A stretch of DNA of 64,000 nucleotides. It comes from CALKJU01 sp035326425. GTDB taxonomy: Bacteria; Pseudomonadota; Alphaproteobacteria; Geminicoccales; Geminicoccaceae. Below, piece by piece: positions 46,969-55,355 of this stretch. The notes beneath the pieces were generated by a model. It had not been told where the DNA came from, did no database searches, and was given only the letters and a program-made list of their open reading frames with translations. Position numbers and translations under genes: made by a program. Position 1 is the first letter of the stretch; each line of letters opens with the position of its first letter. The DNA lies in contig DAOLFG010000012.1 of NCBI GenBank assembly GCA_035326425.1, forward strand, positions 40,024 through 104,023, written 5' to 3'.

Positions 46969-49698
46969 GTGAGCGGCGGGTCCGCGCCGGTCGCACGGCT
47001 CGTCGGGGTCGGCCACCGCTACGGCAGGACGGTGGCGCTCGACGACGTCTCGGTCGAGCTGCCGGCTGGCGGGATGGTGGGCTTCCTCGGGCCCGACGGC
47101 GTCGGCAAGTCGACGCTGCTGGGCCTGGTCGCCGGGGCGCGCCGGATCCAGGACGGCGGCGTCGAGGTGCTGGGCGGCGACATGGCGAGCGCGCGCCACC
47201 GCCGCGCGGTCTGCCCGCGCATCGCCTACATGCCGCAAGGGCTCGGCCGGAACCTCTACATGGACCTGACGGTCGCCGAGAATCTGCACTTCTTCGGCCG
47301 GCTGTTCGGGCAGGCTGGCGAGGAGCGCCGGCGGCGGATCGCCGACCTGTTGCGCAGCACCGGCCTCGATCCCTTCCCCGACCGGCCGGCCGGCAAGCTC
47401 TCCGGCGGCATGAAGCAGAAGCTGGGCCTTTGCTGCGCCCTGATCCACGACCCGGACCTCCTGATCCTCGACGAGCCCACCACCGGCGTCGATCCGCTGT
47501 CGCGCCGGCAGTTCTGGGAGCTGATCGAGCGCATCCGCCGGCAGCGGCCCGGCATGAGCGTGCTGGTGGCGACGGCCTACATGGACGAGGCGCTGCGCTT
47601 CGACCGGCTCGTCGCCATGAATGCCGGCCGCATCCTGGCCATCGGCACGCCGCCCGAGATCATGGCGCGGGCCGGCGTCGGCTCGCTGGAGGAGGCCTTC
47701 GTCGCCCTGCTGCCCGAGGCGCAGCGCGCCGGCCATCACGCCGTCGAGATCCCGCCCCGGCCGCCGGCCGAGGGCGAGCCCGCCATCGTCGCCAGCGGGC
47801 TGACCTGTCGGTTCGGCGAGTTCGTCGCCGTCGACCATGTCAGCTTCGAGATCGAGGCCGGCGAGATCTTCGGCTTCCTCGGCTCGAACGGCTGCGGCAA
47901 GACCACGACGATGAAGATGCTGACCGGCCTCCTGCCGGCCAGCGAGGGCGAGGCCCGGCTGTTCGGCCGGGCGGTCGATGCCCAGGACATCGAGACCCGG
48001 CGCGACGTCGGCTACATGTCGCAGTCGTTCTCGCTCTATGCCGAGCTGACCGTGCGGCAGAACCTCGAGCTGCACGCCCGGCTGTTCCACCTGCCGGCCG
48101 ACCGCGTGGCGCCGCGCGTCGCGGAGATGCTCGGGCACTTCGACCTCGCCGGCGACGCCGACGCGCTGGCCGACGACCTGCCGCTGGGCGTCCGGCAGCG
48201 CCTGTCGCTGGCGGTGGCGGTGATCCACGAGCCGCGCATGCTGATCCTCGACGAGCCGACCTCGGGCGTCGACCCGGTGGCGCGCGACCGCTTCTGGGAG
48301 CTGCTGATCGACCTGTCGCGGCGCCAGCGGGTGACGATCTTCATCTCCACCCATTTCATGAACGAGGCCGAGCGCTGCGATCGCATCTCGCTGATGCATG
48401 CCGGCCGGGTCCTGGCCATCGGCACGCCGGCGGAGCTGACGCGCAGCCGCGGCGCCGCCAGCCTCGAGGAGGCCTTCGTCGGCTACCTCGAGGATGCGGT
48501 CGGGCCGGCCCCGGCCGCCGGGGCGACGCCGGTCGCGGCCGGCGCCGAGGCGGCGGTGCCGCCGAGCCATTCCGGCTTCAGCCCGCGCCGGCTCTGGGCC
48601 TATGCGCTGCGCGAATCGATGGAGCTGGTGCGCGACCCGGTCCGCCTCGCCTTCGCGCTCGCCGGCACCGTGCTGCTGATGCTGGTCTTCGGCTACGGCA
48701 TCACCTTCGACGTCGAGAGCCTGCGCTATGCCGCGCTCGACAACGACCGCACGCCGGAGAGCCGGGCCTACCTCGAGGACTTCGCCGGCTCGCGCTATTT
48801 CCTGACCCGGCCACCGCTGGGCCGGCCCGACCAGATCGACCGCGGCCTGCAGGGTGGCGAGATCGGCTTCGCCATCGTCGTCCCGCCCGGCTTCGGCCGC
48901 GACCTCGTGCAGGGCCGCCGGCCCGAGGTCGCGGTCTGGATCGACGGCGCCATGCCCTTCCGGGCCGAGACGATCCACGGCTATGTCGAGGGCGTGCACC
49001 AGCGGCATCTCGAGGAGCTGGCGCGGCAGGCCGGGGTCGATCCCGCCGCCCAGCCGGCCACGATCGAGCCGCGCTACCTCTACAACCAGAACTTCGAGAG
49101 CATCTATGCGATGGTGCCGGTCACCATCGGCCTGCTGCTGATCTTCATCCCGGCGGTGCTGACCGCCCTCTCGGTGGTGCGCGAGAAGGAGCTGGGCTCG
49201 ATCGCCAACCTCTACGTCACCCCTGTGAGCCGCACCGAGTTCCTGCTCGGCAAGCAGCTGCCTTATGTCGCCATCGGCATGCTGAACTTCCTCGTGATGA
49301 CCCTGATGGCGGTGCTGGTGTTCGGCGTTCCGGTCAAGGGCGACGGCTTGGCGCTGGCGCTGGGGGCGCTGCTCTATGTCGTCGCCACAACCGGCATCGG
49401 CCTGCTGATGTCGGCCTTCACCCGCACCCAGATCGCCGCGCTGTTCGGCACCGCCATCGCCACCATGCTGCCGGCGACGCAGTTCTCCGGGATGATGCAG
49501 CCGGTCTCCAGCCTGACGGGTGCGGCGGCGGTGATCGGCCACACCTTTCCGGCATCCCACTTCCTGACCATCAGCACCGGCGTGTTCACCAAGGCGCTGG
49601 GCTTCGCCGATCTCGCGATACCGCTGCTGGCGCTGGCCGCCACCGCTCCGCTGGTCACGGCCCTCGGCGTGCTGCTGCTGCGCAAGCAGGAGCGCTGA
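46969..49698 (+). CDS. rbbA: RbbA-like fused ABC ATPase/permease
   Basis: A 909-residue protein with two ATP-binding cassettes followed by an ABC-2 membrane domain. Cassette 1 (about 1-240) has Walker A GPDGVGKST, signature LSGGMKQKL and Walker B LLILDEPTTGVDP. Cassette 2 (about 265-500) has Walker A GSNGCGKTTTMKM and Walker B MLILDEPTSGVDP, but its signature is LPLGVRQRL instead of LSGGQ, as in other RbbA proteins. The C-terminal permease (about 545-909) has one early helix, a large periplasmic loop and five further helices. RbbA in E. coli also associates with ribosomes; here export with the neighbouring HlyD and YhhJ proteins is the simplest reading. Start is GTG 46969. Confidence 0.9.
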   Translation: MSGGSAPVARLVGVGHRYGRTVALDDVSVELPAGGMVGFLGPDGVGKSTLLGLVAGARRIQDGGVEVLGGDMASARHRRAVCPRIAYMPQGLGRNLYMDLTVAENLHFFGRLFGQAGEERRRRIADLLRSTGLDPFPDRPAGKLSGGMKQKLGLCCALIHDPDLLILDEPTTGVDPLSRRQFWELIERIRRQRPGMSVLVATAYMDEALRFDRLVAMNAGRILAIGTPPEIMARAGVGSLEEAFVALLPEAQRAGHHAVEIPPRPPAEGEPAIVASGLTCRFGEFVAVDHVSFEIEAGEIFGFLGSNGCGKTTTMKMLTGLLPASEGEARLFGRAVDAQDIETRRDVGYMSQSFSLYAELTVRQNLELHARLFHLPADRVAPRVAEMLGHFDLAGDADALADDLPLGVRQRLSLAVAVIHEPRMLILDEPTSGVDPVARDRFWELLIDLSRRQRVTIFISTHFMNEAERCDRISLMHAGRVLAIGTPAELTRSRGAASLEEAFVGYLEDAVGPAPAAGATPVAAGAEAAVPPSHSGFSPRRLWAYALRESMELVRDPVRLAFALAGTVLLMLVFGYGITFDVESLRYAALDNDRTPESRAYLEDFAGSRYFLTRPPLGRPDQIDRGLQGGEIGFAIVVPPGFGRDLVQGRRPEVAVWIDGAMPFRAETIHGYVEGVHQRHLEELARQAGVDPAAQPATIEPRYLYNQNFESIYAMVPVTIGLLLIFIPAVLTALSVVREKELGSIANLYVTPVSRTEFLLGKQLPYVAIGMLNFLVMTLMAVLVFGVPVKGDGLALALGALLYVVATTGIGLLMSAFTRTQIAALFGTAIATMLPATQFSGMMQPVSSLTGAAAVIGHTFPASHFLTISTGVFTKALGFADLAIPLLALAATAPLVTALGVLLLRKQER

Positions 49699-49701
49699 GC
49701 G

Positions 49702-50829
49702 GTGCGCAGCCTCGCCAACATCTACCGGCTGGGGGTGAAGGAGCTCTACAGCCTCGGGCGCGACACCGTGATGCTGGTGCTGATCGCCTGGTCTTTCTCC
49801 TTCCAGGTCTACACTGCGGCACAGGGCATCTCGCACGACCTGCACAACGCCTCGATCGCCATCGTCGACGAGGACCGCTCGCAGCTCTCGACGCGCATCC
49901 GCCAGGGCTTCCTGCCGCCCTTCTTCGACACGCCCGAGCTGATCGACTTCGCGGCGGTGGACGCCGGCATGGACACCGGCCGCTACTCCTTCGCCGTCGT
50001 CGTCCCGCCGGGCTTCGAGGCCGACGTGCTGGCCGGCCGCCAGCCCGAGATCCAGGTCGCCATCGACGCCACCCGGATGATGCAGGCCGGCATCGGCGAC
50101 GGCTACATCCGCCGGATCCTGGCGCAGGAGGTCGCCACCTTCTTCGGGCGCGGTGCCGAGGCCATGGAGACGGCGATCGGCCTGCGCACCCGCTACGCCT
50201 TCAACCCCAACCTGACGAGCGGCTGGTTCACCAGCGTCATGGAGATCATCAACAACGTCACGATGCTCTCCATCCTGCTGAGCGGTGCCGCCCTGATCCG
50301 CGAGCGCGAGCACGGCACCATCGAGCATCTGCTGGTGATGCCGGTGACACCGCTCGAGATCATGATGGCGAAGGTCTGGGCCAACGGCCTCGTCGTGCTG
50401 GCGGCCGTCGGCCTGTCGATGTGGCTGGTCGTGCAGACGCTGCTGCAGGTGCCGATCGCCGGATCGCTGCCGCTCTTTCTCGCCGGAACGGCGCTCTATC
50501 TGTTCTTCGGCACGGGTCTCGGCATCTATCTCGCGACCCTGGCGCGCTCGCTGCCGCAGTTCGGCCTGCTGTTCATCATGGTGATCCTGCCGATGAACCT
50601 GCTCTCCGGCGGCTCGACGCCGACCGAGAGCCAGCCCGAATGGCTGCAGATCGCGATGCAGGCCGTGCCGTCGACGCACTTCGTCGCCTTCAGCCAAGCC
50701 ATCCTCTATCGCGGCGCCGGCCTCGACATCGTCTGGCCGCGCTTCCTGGTCGTGGCCGGCATCGGCGGCCTGTTCATGGTGCTGACGCTGGTGCGCTTCC
50801 GCGCCAGCATCGCCGCCATGCGGAGCTGA
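49702..50829 (+). CDS. yhhJ: YhhJ-like ABC-2 transporter permease
   Basis: A 375-residue ABC-2 permease: one N-terminal helix (DTVMLVLIAWSFSFQVY), a large periplasmic domain (about residues 40-175) and five C-terminal helices, with the conserved REREHGTIEHLLVMPVTPLE cytoplasmic loop. It begins at a GTG three bases after the rbbA stop, so translation is coupled. With the membrane half of RbbA it would give the two permease halves needed for an exporter. The closest named counterpart is E. coli YhhJ; the substrate is unknown, with drugs or hydrophobic compounds possible. Confidence 0.9.
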   Translation: MRSLANIYRLGVKELYSLGRDTVMLVLIAWSFSFQVYTAAQGISHDLHNASIAIVDEDRSQLSTRIRQGFLPPFFDTPELIDFAAVDAGMDTGRYSFAVVVPPGFEADVLAGRQPEIQVAIDATRMMQAGIGDGYIRRILAQEVATFFGRGAEAMETAIGLRTRYAFNPNLTSGWFTSVMEIINNVTMLSILLSGAALIREREHGTIEHLLVMPVTPLEIMMAKVWANGLVVLAAVGLSMWLVVQTLLQVPIAGSLPLFLAGTALYLFFGTGLGIYLATLARSLPQFGLLFIMVILPMNLLSGGSTPTESQPEWLQIAMQAVPSTHFVAFSQAILYRGAGLDIVWPRFLVVAGIGGLFMVLTLVRFRASIAAMRS

Positions 50830-50841
50830 AGCCCAAAGGGC

Positions 50842-52241
50842 CTACGGCAGCGGGTGGAGCTTCACCGTCACCCGCCGCGAGCTGTCGTTCTCGACATAGT
50901 CGTGCCTGATCGACAGGCTGCGGCCCATGCTCTGGCGCAGCCAGTCGGCGACGCGCTCCATGCGGCGGTCGGCGATCCAGCGATTGTAGGCATGGCCGTC
51001 CTTTTCGCCGCCGTTGCGCAGCGCCTCGGCCGACACCGCCCCCTCGAGCACCGCCTCGTAGGTCCGGTGCGGCTCGAGGCCGCCCACCAGCGCCTTCAGC
51101 TCACTGCCGGCGCCCTTGGGGAAATAGCTGCTGTTGACGTCGAAGGTGATGGCGAGCGTCGGATCGGCCGGCCCGGCCTGCGCCGCCTGCTCGACCCGTG
51201 CCACCACCTCGGGAGCCTGCTCGGTCGCGGCCGCCAGCGCCGCATCGGCCGCCTGCACTTCCGGCGGCATCACCTCCGGCGAGCCCGCGGCCCCGGACGG
51301 GCCGGCACCGGNNNNNNNNNNNNNNNNNNNNNNNNNNNNNNNNNNNNNNNNNNNNNNNNNNNNNNNNNNNNNNNNNNNNNNNNNNNNNNNNNNNNNNNNN
51401 NNNNNNNNNNNACTTCCGGCGGCATCACCTCCGGCGAGCCCGCGGCCCCGGACGGGCCGGCACCGGTGAGCTGCGGCTCGCCGGTCTCGTGCGAAACAGT
51501 CCCGGCGAGCTGCGGCTCGCCGGCCTCGTGCGGAACAGTCCCGGCGAGCTGTGGCTCGCCGGCCTCGGGCGCCGCCGCATCGACGGCAGCCGCGACGGGC
51601 AGCGGCTCGTCGACGTCCTCGGATGCCTGCAGCGCCTGCGGCAGCGCCTCGGCCTCGACCACGGCCATCCGCTCGGGGGCGGCCTCGGCGGGTGGCTGCG
51701 CCGGTTGCGCGGCGTCGGCCGTGACCGGCGTCCGGTCGCCGGTGGCCGGCGTGCCGTCGGCTGCGATCGGCTGGCTGTCGCAATCGTCGCCCTCGGCCAG
51801 CCGGAACACCCACAAGGTGACGCGCGGCTCGCGCACCGCGAACTGCCAGTCCCAGACGCTGGCGATCGAGCCGGCCGGCAGGCCGCGGCCGGTCAGGGCC
51901 GCCTGGACGCGATCGGCGCGCGCGCGGGCCAGCCGGTGCGCCGCCAGCGTCTCGCCGTCGCTGCCGGGACCGGGCTCGACATGGCCCACCGCCTGGGCGG
52001 TCAGGAAGCAGTCGGTGGCCAGCTCCTCGACCAGGCCGGCCAGCGCCTGGCGCTCGGTCGCCTCGGGCTCGTCCTTGCCCAGCGGAAAGCGGATGGTGTG
52101 GATCGTCACCTGCGCGATCCGGCCGTCCTTCAGGACCAGCGGCGTCGGCGCCAGCAGCAGGCCCTCGTCGGCTGCGGCCGCCAGCGGCGTCGACAGCAGG
52201 GCGGCAGCGATGGTGAAGGCGAACGACAGACGGCTCGGCAT
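50842..52241 (-). CDS. Secreted protein with two OmpA-like domains, interrupted by assembly gap
   Basis: Read leftward from ATG 52241 to the stop at 50842. The signal peptide (FTIAAALLSTPLAAAA) precedes a first OmpA-like domain (GHVEPGPGSDGETLAAHRLA), a Pro/Glu/Ala linker with tandem GEPQLAGT repeats, then the 100-N gap, and a second OmpA-like domain (LAITFDVNSSYFPKGAGSE; AYNRWIADRRMERVADWL) at the C-terminus. The two sides of the gap lie in different frames by raw coordinates, but the same 55-base sequence borders both sides and is read in the same frame, so merging these copies restores one frame of about 414 residues. It probably binds peptidoglycan in the periplasm; exact function unknown. 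True repeat number is uncertain. Confidence 0.72.
51257..51311. repeat. 55-base sequence duplicated at gap edge (left copy)
   Basis: This 55-base sequence is identical to 51412-51466 and ends exactly at the first N. The right copy starts exactly after the last N. Identical contig ends of length 55 are what a de Bruijn assembler with k=55 leaves at an unresolved repeat node. Confidence 0.95.
51312..51411. other. Assembly gap of exactly 100 N
   Basis: One run of 100 undetermined bases, a conventional placeholder rather than a measured length. It falls in the repetitive linker of the OmpA-like protein gene. Confidence 0.98.
51412..51466. repeat. 55-base sequence duplicated at gap edge (right copy)
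   Basis: Right copy of the 55-base gap-flanking sequence, followed directly by the 39-base tandem repeats. Confidence 0.95.
51468..51570 (-). repeat. 39-base tandem repeat, about 2.6 copies, in coding linker
   Basis: Units at 51468-51506 and 51507-51545 are near-identical (a few substitutions), and a partial third runs to about 51570. Each unit encodes 13 residues of the type GTVPHEAGEPQLA. Being a multiple of three, copy-number change keeps the frame. It adjoins the gap and probably caused the assembly break. Confidence 0.85.
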
Positions 52242-52311
52242 GCGACGGTACCTCTACCCGGAAGCGAATTTCTTATCAGAAATTCGCGCTGTTGGGCAAG
52301 GCTGGCGCCGC

Positions 52312-52342
52312 GCAAACGAAAAGCCCGCGCGAAGCGCGGGCT
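52312..52342 (-). terminator. Intrinsic terminator of rpmG
   Basis: A perfect 9-bp stem (AGCCCGCGC with GCGCGGGCT, 52322-52342) with a 3-base loop lies 41 bases after the rpmG stop codon. Read on the minus strand it is followed by TTTCGTTTG, a short T-rich tail. Confidence 0.8.
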
Positions 52343-52382
52343 CGACCGTCGACGACAGGGAACGGGCGGGCCGATCCCGGCG

Positions 52383-52550
52383 TCACTTGATCTTGGCTTC
52401 CTTGAACTCGACGTGCTTGCGCACCTTCGGGTCGTACTTCCTCAGCGACAGCTTCTCGGTCGTGGTGCGGGGATTCTTCTTGGTGGTGTAGAAGAACCCG
52501 GTGCCGGCGCTGCTGACCAGCTTGATGAGGACGGTGGTGGGCTTGGCCAT
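52383..52550 (-). CDS. rpmG: 50S ribosomal protein L33
   Basis: A 55-residue ribosomal protein recognised over its whole length (AKPTTVLIKLVSSAGTGFF, KLSLRKYDPKVRKHVEFKE). It contains no cysteine, so it is the zinc-free (C-minus) form. The ATG at 52550 gives the standard N-terminus; a 7-residue upstream extension is unlikely. It has its own consensus promoter and an intrinsic terminator, so it is a separate transcription unit although it follows sugE on the same strand. Confidence 0.97.
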   Translation of the reverse strand: MAKPTTVLIKLVSSAGTGFFYTTKKNPRTTTEKLSLRKYDPKVRKHVEFKEAKIK

Positions 52551-52592
52551 GACGGTGCCGTTCCTGGACACGAGAATCGTGAGGTGCCGCGG

Positions 52593-52620
52593 AACATAGG
52601 CAGCCGCCGCCGGCTGTCAA
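52593..52620 (-). promoter_or_regulatory. Sigma-70 promoter of rpmG
   Basis: On the minus strand TTGACA (52620-52615) and TATGTT (52598-52593) are separated by 16 bases, placing the start site about 35 bases before the rpmG ATG. The -35 is a perfect consensus. Confidence 0.75.
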
Positions 52621-52644
52621 GCGCGGCGGCGAGGCCTCCCTGCC

Positions 52645-52965
52645 TCAGTGCGACGAGGCCAGCTTGAGGCCGACGATGCCCGCGACGATCAGCCCGATGC
52701 AGGCCAGCCGCGCGGCGCTCGCCTCCTCGCCGAACAGCAGGATGCCGAGCACGGCCGTGCCGGCGGCGCCGATCCCGGTCCAGATCGCGTAGGCGGTGCC
52801 GATGGGCAGCGACTTCAGCGAGAGGCCGAGCAGGCCGAGGCTGGCGGCCATGCTGGCCAGGGTGAGCACGGTCGGAATCGGGCGGGTGAAGCCGGCGGTG
52901 TATTTCAGGCCGACGGCCCAGCCGATCTCGAGCACGCCTGCGAGAAACAGGGTGAACCAAGCCAT
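52645..52965 (-). CDS. sugE: Guanidinium exporter Gdx/SugE (small multidrug resistance family)
   Basis: A 106-residue SMR transporter with four transmembrane helices, working as a dual-topology dimer. The essential Glu is in AGVLEIGWAVGLKYTAGFT; the combination WAVGLKYTAGFT followed by RPIPTVLT marks the SugE/Gdx branch, which exports guanidinium in exchange for protons, rather than EmrE. The assignment is strongly supported by a guanidine-II riboswitch directly upstream of the ATG. It lies between rnr and rpmG, genes that are usually closer to each other, and is probably induced independently by guanidine. Confidence 0.92.
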   Translation of the reverse strand: MAWFTLFLAGVLEIGWAVGLKYTAGFTRPIPTVLTLASMAASLGLLGLSLKSLPIGTAYAIWTGIGAAGTAVLGILLFGEEASAARLACIGLIVAGIVGLKLASSH

Positions 52966-52986
52966 CACAGACTTTCCGAGGTCCGT

Positions 52987-53036
52987 GGCAGGGCCGTCCC
53001 CACCGATGTCGGGATGCGGCCGTGGTCGTCCAGGCC
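52987..53036 (-). promoter_or_regulatory. Guanidine-II (mini-ykkC) riboswitch
   Basis: Read on the minus strand, two hairpins have the class-defining ACGR tetraloops. P1 (53036-53018) is GGCCTGG-ACGA-CCACGGCC, seven pairs with one bulged C. P2 (53004-52987) is GGTGGGG-ACGG-CCCTGCC, seven pairs including two G-U. They are joined by 13 bases. P2 ends 21 bases before the sugE ATG, and GGA-rich Shine-Dalgarno candidates follow immediately, as expected for a riboswitch acting on translation. Guanidine-II riboswitches are known to switch on sugE genes when guanidinium binds the loops. Confidence 0.85.
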
Positions 53037-53089
53037 GTGCCATGCATATGGACAGGGCAGCCGCCGACTCAAGGCCTGCGGGACGGACG

Positions 53090-55333
53090 TCAGCGCCGCC
53101 TGCTCCTCGGCGGTCCCGCCCGCCGTCCCGGCCTGCCCCTGGTCTTGCCGGAATCCTTCCGCCACGCCGCCCGCGCCAGCTCGGCGCCCGGTGCGCGCTC
53201 GTGCTCCTCCAGCCGGAACGACAGCTGGCCGGTGACCGGCTCGGCCTCGGCCAGCTGCACCCGCACCACGTCGCCGATCCCGAACGCCTCGCCCCAGCGC
53301 TGGCCGACCAGGGCATGGTGGCGCTCGTCGAGCAGGAACACGTCGTCGCCCAGGGTCGAGACCGGCACCAGGCCATCGGCGCCGCTGTCGTCGAGCGTGA
53401 CGAACAGCCCGAAGCGCTGCGCGCCGGTGACCCGGCCGGCGAACACCGCACCGACGCTGTCGGCCATCAGCAGCGCCACGTAGCGCTCGACCGCCCGCCG
53501 CTCGGCCTCCATCGCCCGCCGCTCGCAGCGCGAGATGTGGCCGGCCAGCTCGTCGAGGCGGCGCCCTTCCATGCCGGGCTCGAGCCCGCACGCCCCCAGC
53601 CAGAAGGCGCGGATCAGCGCCCGGTGGACCACGAGGTCGCTGTAGCGCCGGATCGGCGAGGTGAAATGGGCGTAGCGCTTCAGGTTGAGGCCGAAATGGC
53701 CGATGTTGCGGGCGTGGTACACGGCTTGTGCCTGCGAGCGCAGCACGAAGCCGGCGATCATGTCGCGCAGCTCGTGGTCGGCCAGCTGCTCCAGCAGCCG
53801 GGTGAAGTCGCCGGGCCTGTGGGCGGCGGCACTCCACGGGATGCCCAGCCGCTCCAGGAACTGCGCTAGCGCCTCCAGCCTGGCCACGTCCGGCTTGTCG
53901 TGGACGCGGTAGAGGCAGATCTCGCCCGCCGCCTCCAGCGCCTCGGCCGCCGCGACGTTGGCGGCGATCATCAGCTCCTCGATCAGCATGTGGCTGGCGA
54001 GACGCTCGCGCTTGCGGATCGCCGCCGGCCTGCCGGCCTCGTCGAGGAACACCCGCCGCTCGGGCAGGTCCAGCTCGATGGTGCCGCGCCGCCGCCGCGC
54101 CGCCGCCAGCACCTCGTAGGCGGCATAGAGCGGCCGGATCACCCGCTGCAGCAGCGGTGCGGTGGCCTCGTCCGTCCGGCCCTCGGCCGCCGCCTGCACC
54201 TGCTCGTAGGTCAGCCTCGCCCGCGAGCGCATCAGCCCGCGGATGAAGCGATGCTTCAGGATCCTGCCCCGCCGGTCGATGCGCATCTCGACCGCCATGC
54301 AGGCGCGGTCGCCGTCGGGCCTGAGCGAGCACAGGTCGTTCGACAGCGCCTCGGGCAGCATCGGGATGACGCGGTCGGGAAAATAGACCGAGTTGCCGCG
54401 CTCCTGCGCCGCCCGGTCGAGCGCGTCGCCCGGCCGCACGTACCAGGCGACGTCGGCGATCGCCACCAGCAGCCGGTGGCCGCCGGGATTGGCCGGATCG
54501 CCGTCGGCCTCGGCCCAGACCGCGTCGTCGAAGTCGCGGGCGTCCTCGCCGTCGATGGTGACGAGATCGAAGCCCCTGAGGTCGGTGCGTCCCTCGATGC
54601 CCACGGGCACCGCCCGGGCCGCCTGCTCCAGCGCCTCGGGCGAGAAGGCGATCGGCAGGTCGGCCTGCACCGCCACCATCAGGCTCAGCACCCTCGGATC
54701 GTCCGGCCGGCCCAGCCGCTCGACCACCCTGGCCCGCGGCAGGGCGAGCCGCCGGCCGGGGATCACCGCGCAGCGCACCACGTCGCCGGCCACCGCCCCG
54801 CCAGCATCGGCGGCGGCGATGCGGTATTCCGTCTTCGCCTTGCGGTCGGCGGCGCGCAGCCGCAGCCCGTCGCCCGCCGGCTCCAGCACGCCCACGACCT
54901 CGCGGGCCTCCTTCGGCAGCAGCTTCAGGACGCGCGCCTCGTAGCCGCCGCCATATTGCCGGCGCAGCCGCGCCAGCACGCGGTCGCCGATGCCGGGTGC
55001 GGTGCCCTCGAGCGATTCCGTCGGCAGCAGGATGCGGGCGTCGGGCAGCTCGGCCGCCCTCAGCAGCAGGTCGCCCTCGTCGTCGATCGCCACGACCTCG
55101 ACCACCGCCACCGGCGGCAGCCCCTCGACCGCCTTGCGCTCGGGCTTCGGCCGCGGCTTGCGGCGGCGCAGGTCGATCTCGCCGTCGCCCGTCAGCTCGC
55201 GCAGCAGGCGCTTGAGCGCCACCTTCTCCTGGCCGGCGACCCCGAACGCCTCCAGCACGTCGGTGCGCCGCGCCTCGGGATGCGCCTCGACCCAGCGCAG
55301 CACCTCCTCGCGCGTCGGAACGTTGCCCTCCAC
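53090..55333 (-). CDS. rnr: Ribonuclease R
   Basis: A 747-residue processive 3'-5' exoribonuclease able to degrade structured RNA. An N-terminal winged-helix region (TREEVLRWVEAHPEARRTDV) and cold-shock domains lead into the RNB catalytic domain with the acidic cluster TIDGEDARDFDDAVW and SNDLCSLRPDGDRACM, then the S1 domain GRVTGAQRFGLFVTLDD. The basic tail (KTRGRPGRRAG) is typical. The GTG at 55333 lies 23 bases after the topA stop, so topA and rnr form one operon. The much longer open frame upstream overlaps topA and is spurious. Confidence 0.95.
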   Translation of the reverse strand: MEGNVPTREEVLRWVEAHPEARRTDVLEAFGVAGQEKVALKRLLRELTGDGEIDLRRRKPRPKPERKAVEGLPPVAVVEVVAIDDEGDLLLRAAELPDARILLPTESLEGTAPGIGDRVLARLRRQYGGGYEARVLKLLPKEAREVVGVLEPAGDGLRLRAADRKAKTEYRIAAADAGGAVAGDVVRCAVIPGRRLALPRARVVERLGRPDDPRVLSLMVAVQADLPIAFSPEALEQAARAVPVGIEGRTDLRGFDLVTIDGEDARDFDDAVWAEADGDPANPGGHRLLVAIADVAWYVRPGDALDRAAQERGNSVYFPDRVIPMLPEALSNDLCSLRPDGDRACMAVEMRIDRRGRILKHRFIRGLMRSRARLTYEQVQAAAEGRTDEATAPLLQRVIRPLYAAYEVLAAARRRRGTIELDLPERRVFLDEAGRPAAIRKRERLASHMLIEELMIAANVAAAEALEAAGEICLYRVHDKPDVARLEALAQFLERLGIPWSAAAHRPGDFTRLLEQLADHELRDMIAGFVLRSQAQAVYHARNIGHFGLNLKRYAHFTSPIRRYSDLVVHRALIRAFWLGACGLEPGMEGRRLDELAGHISRCERRAMEAERRAVERYVALLMADSVGAVFAGRVTGAQRFGLFVTLDDSGADGLVPVSTLGDDVFLLDERHHALVGQRWGEAFGIGDVVRVQLAEAEPVTGQLSFRLEEHERAPGAELARAAWRKDSGKTRGRPGRRAGPPRSRRR

Positions 55334-55355
55334 CGCGCGCGGCAAGCGGCCGTCC

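Noticed and set aside
46813..50697. 1,294-codon open frame opposite the HlyD-RbbA-YhhJ genes
   Set aside because: Covers three well-supported exporter genes in antisense and lacks any family motif.
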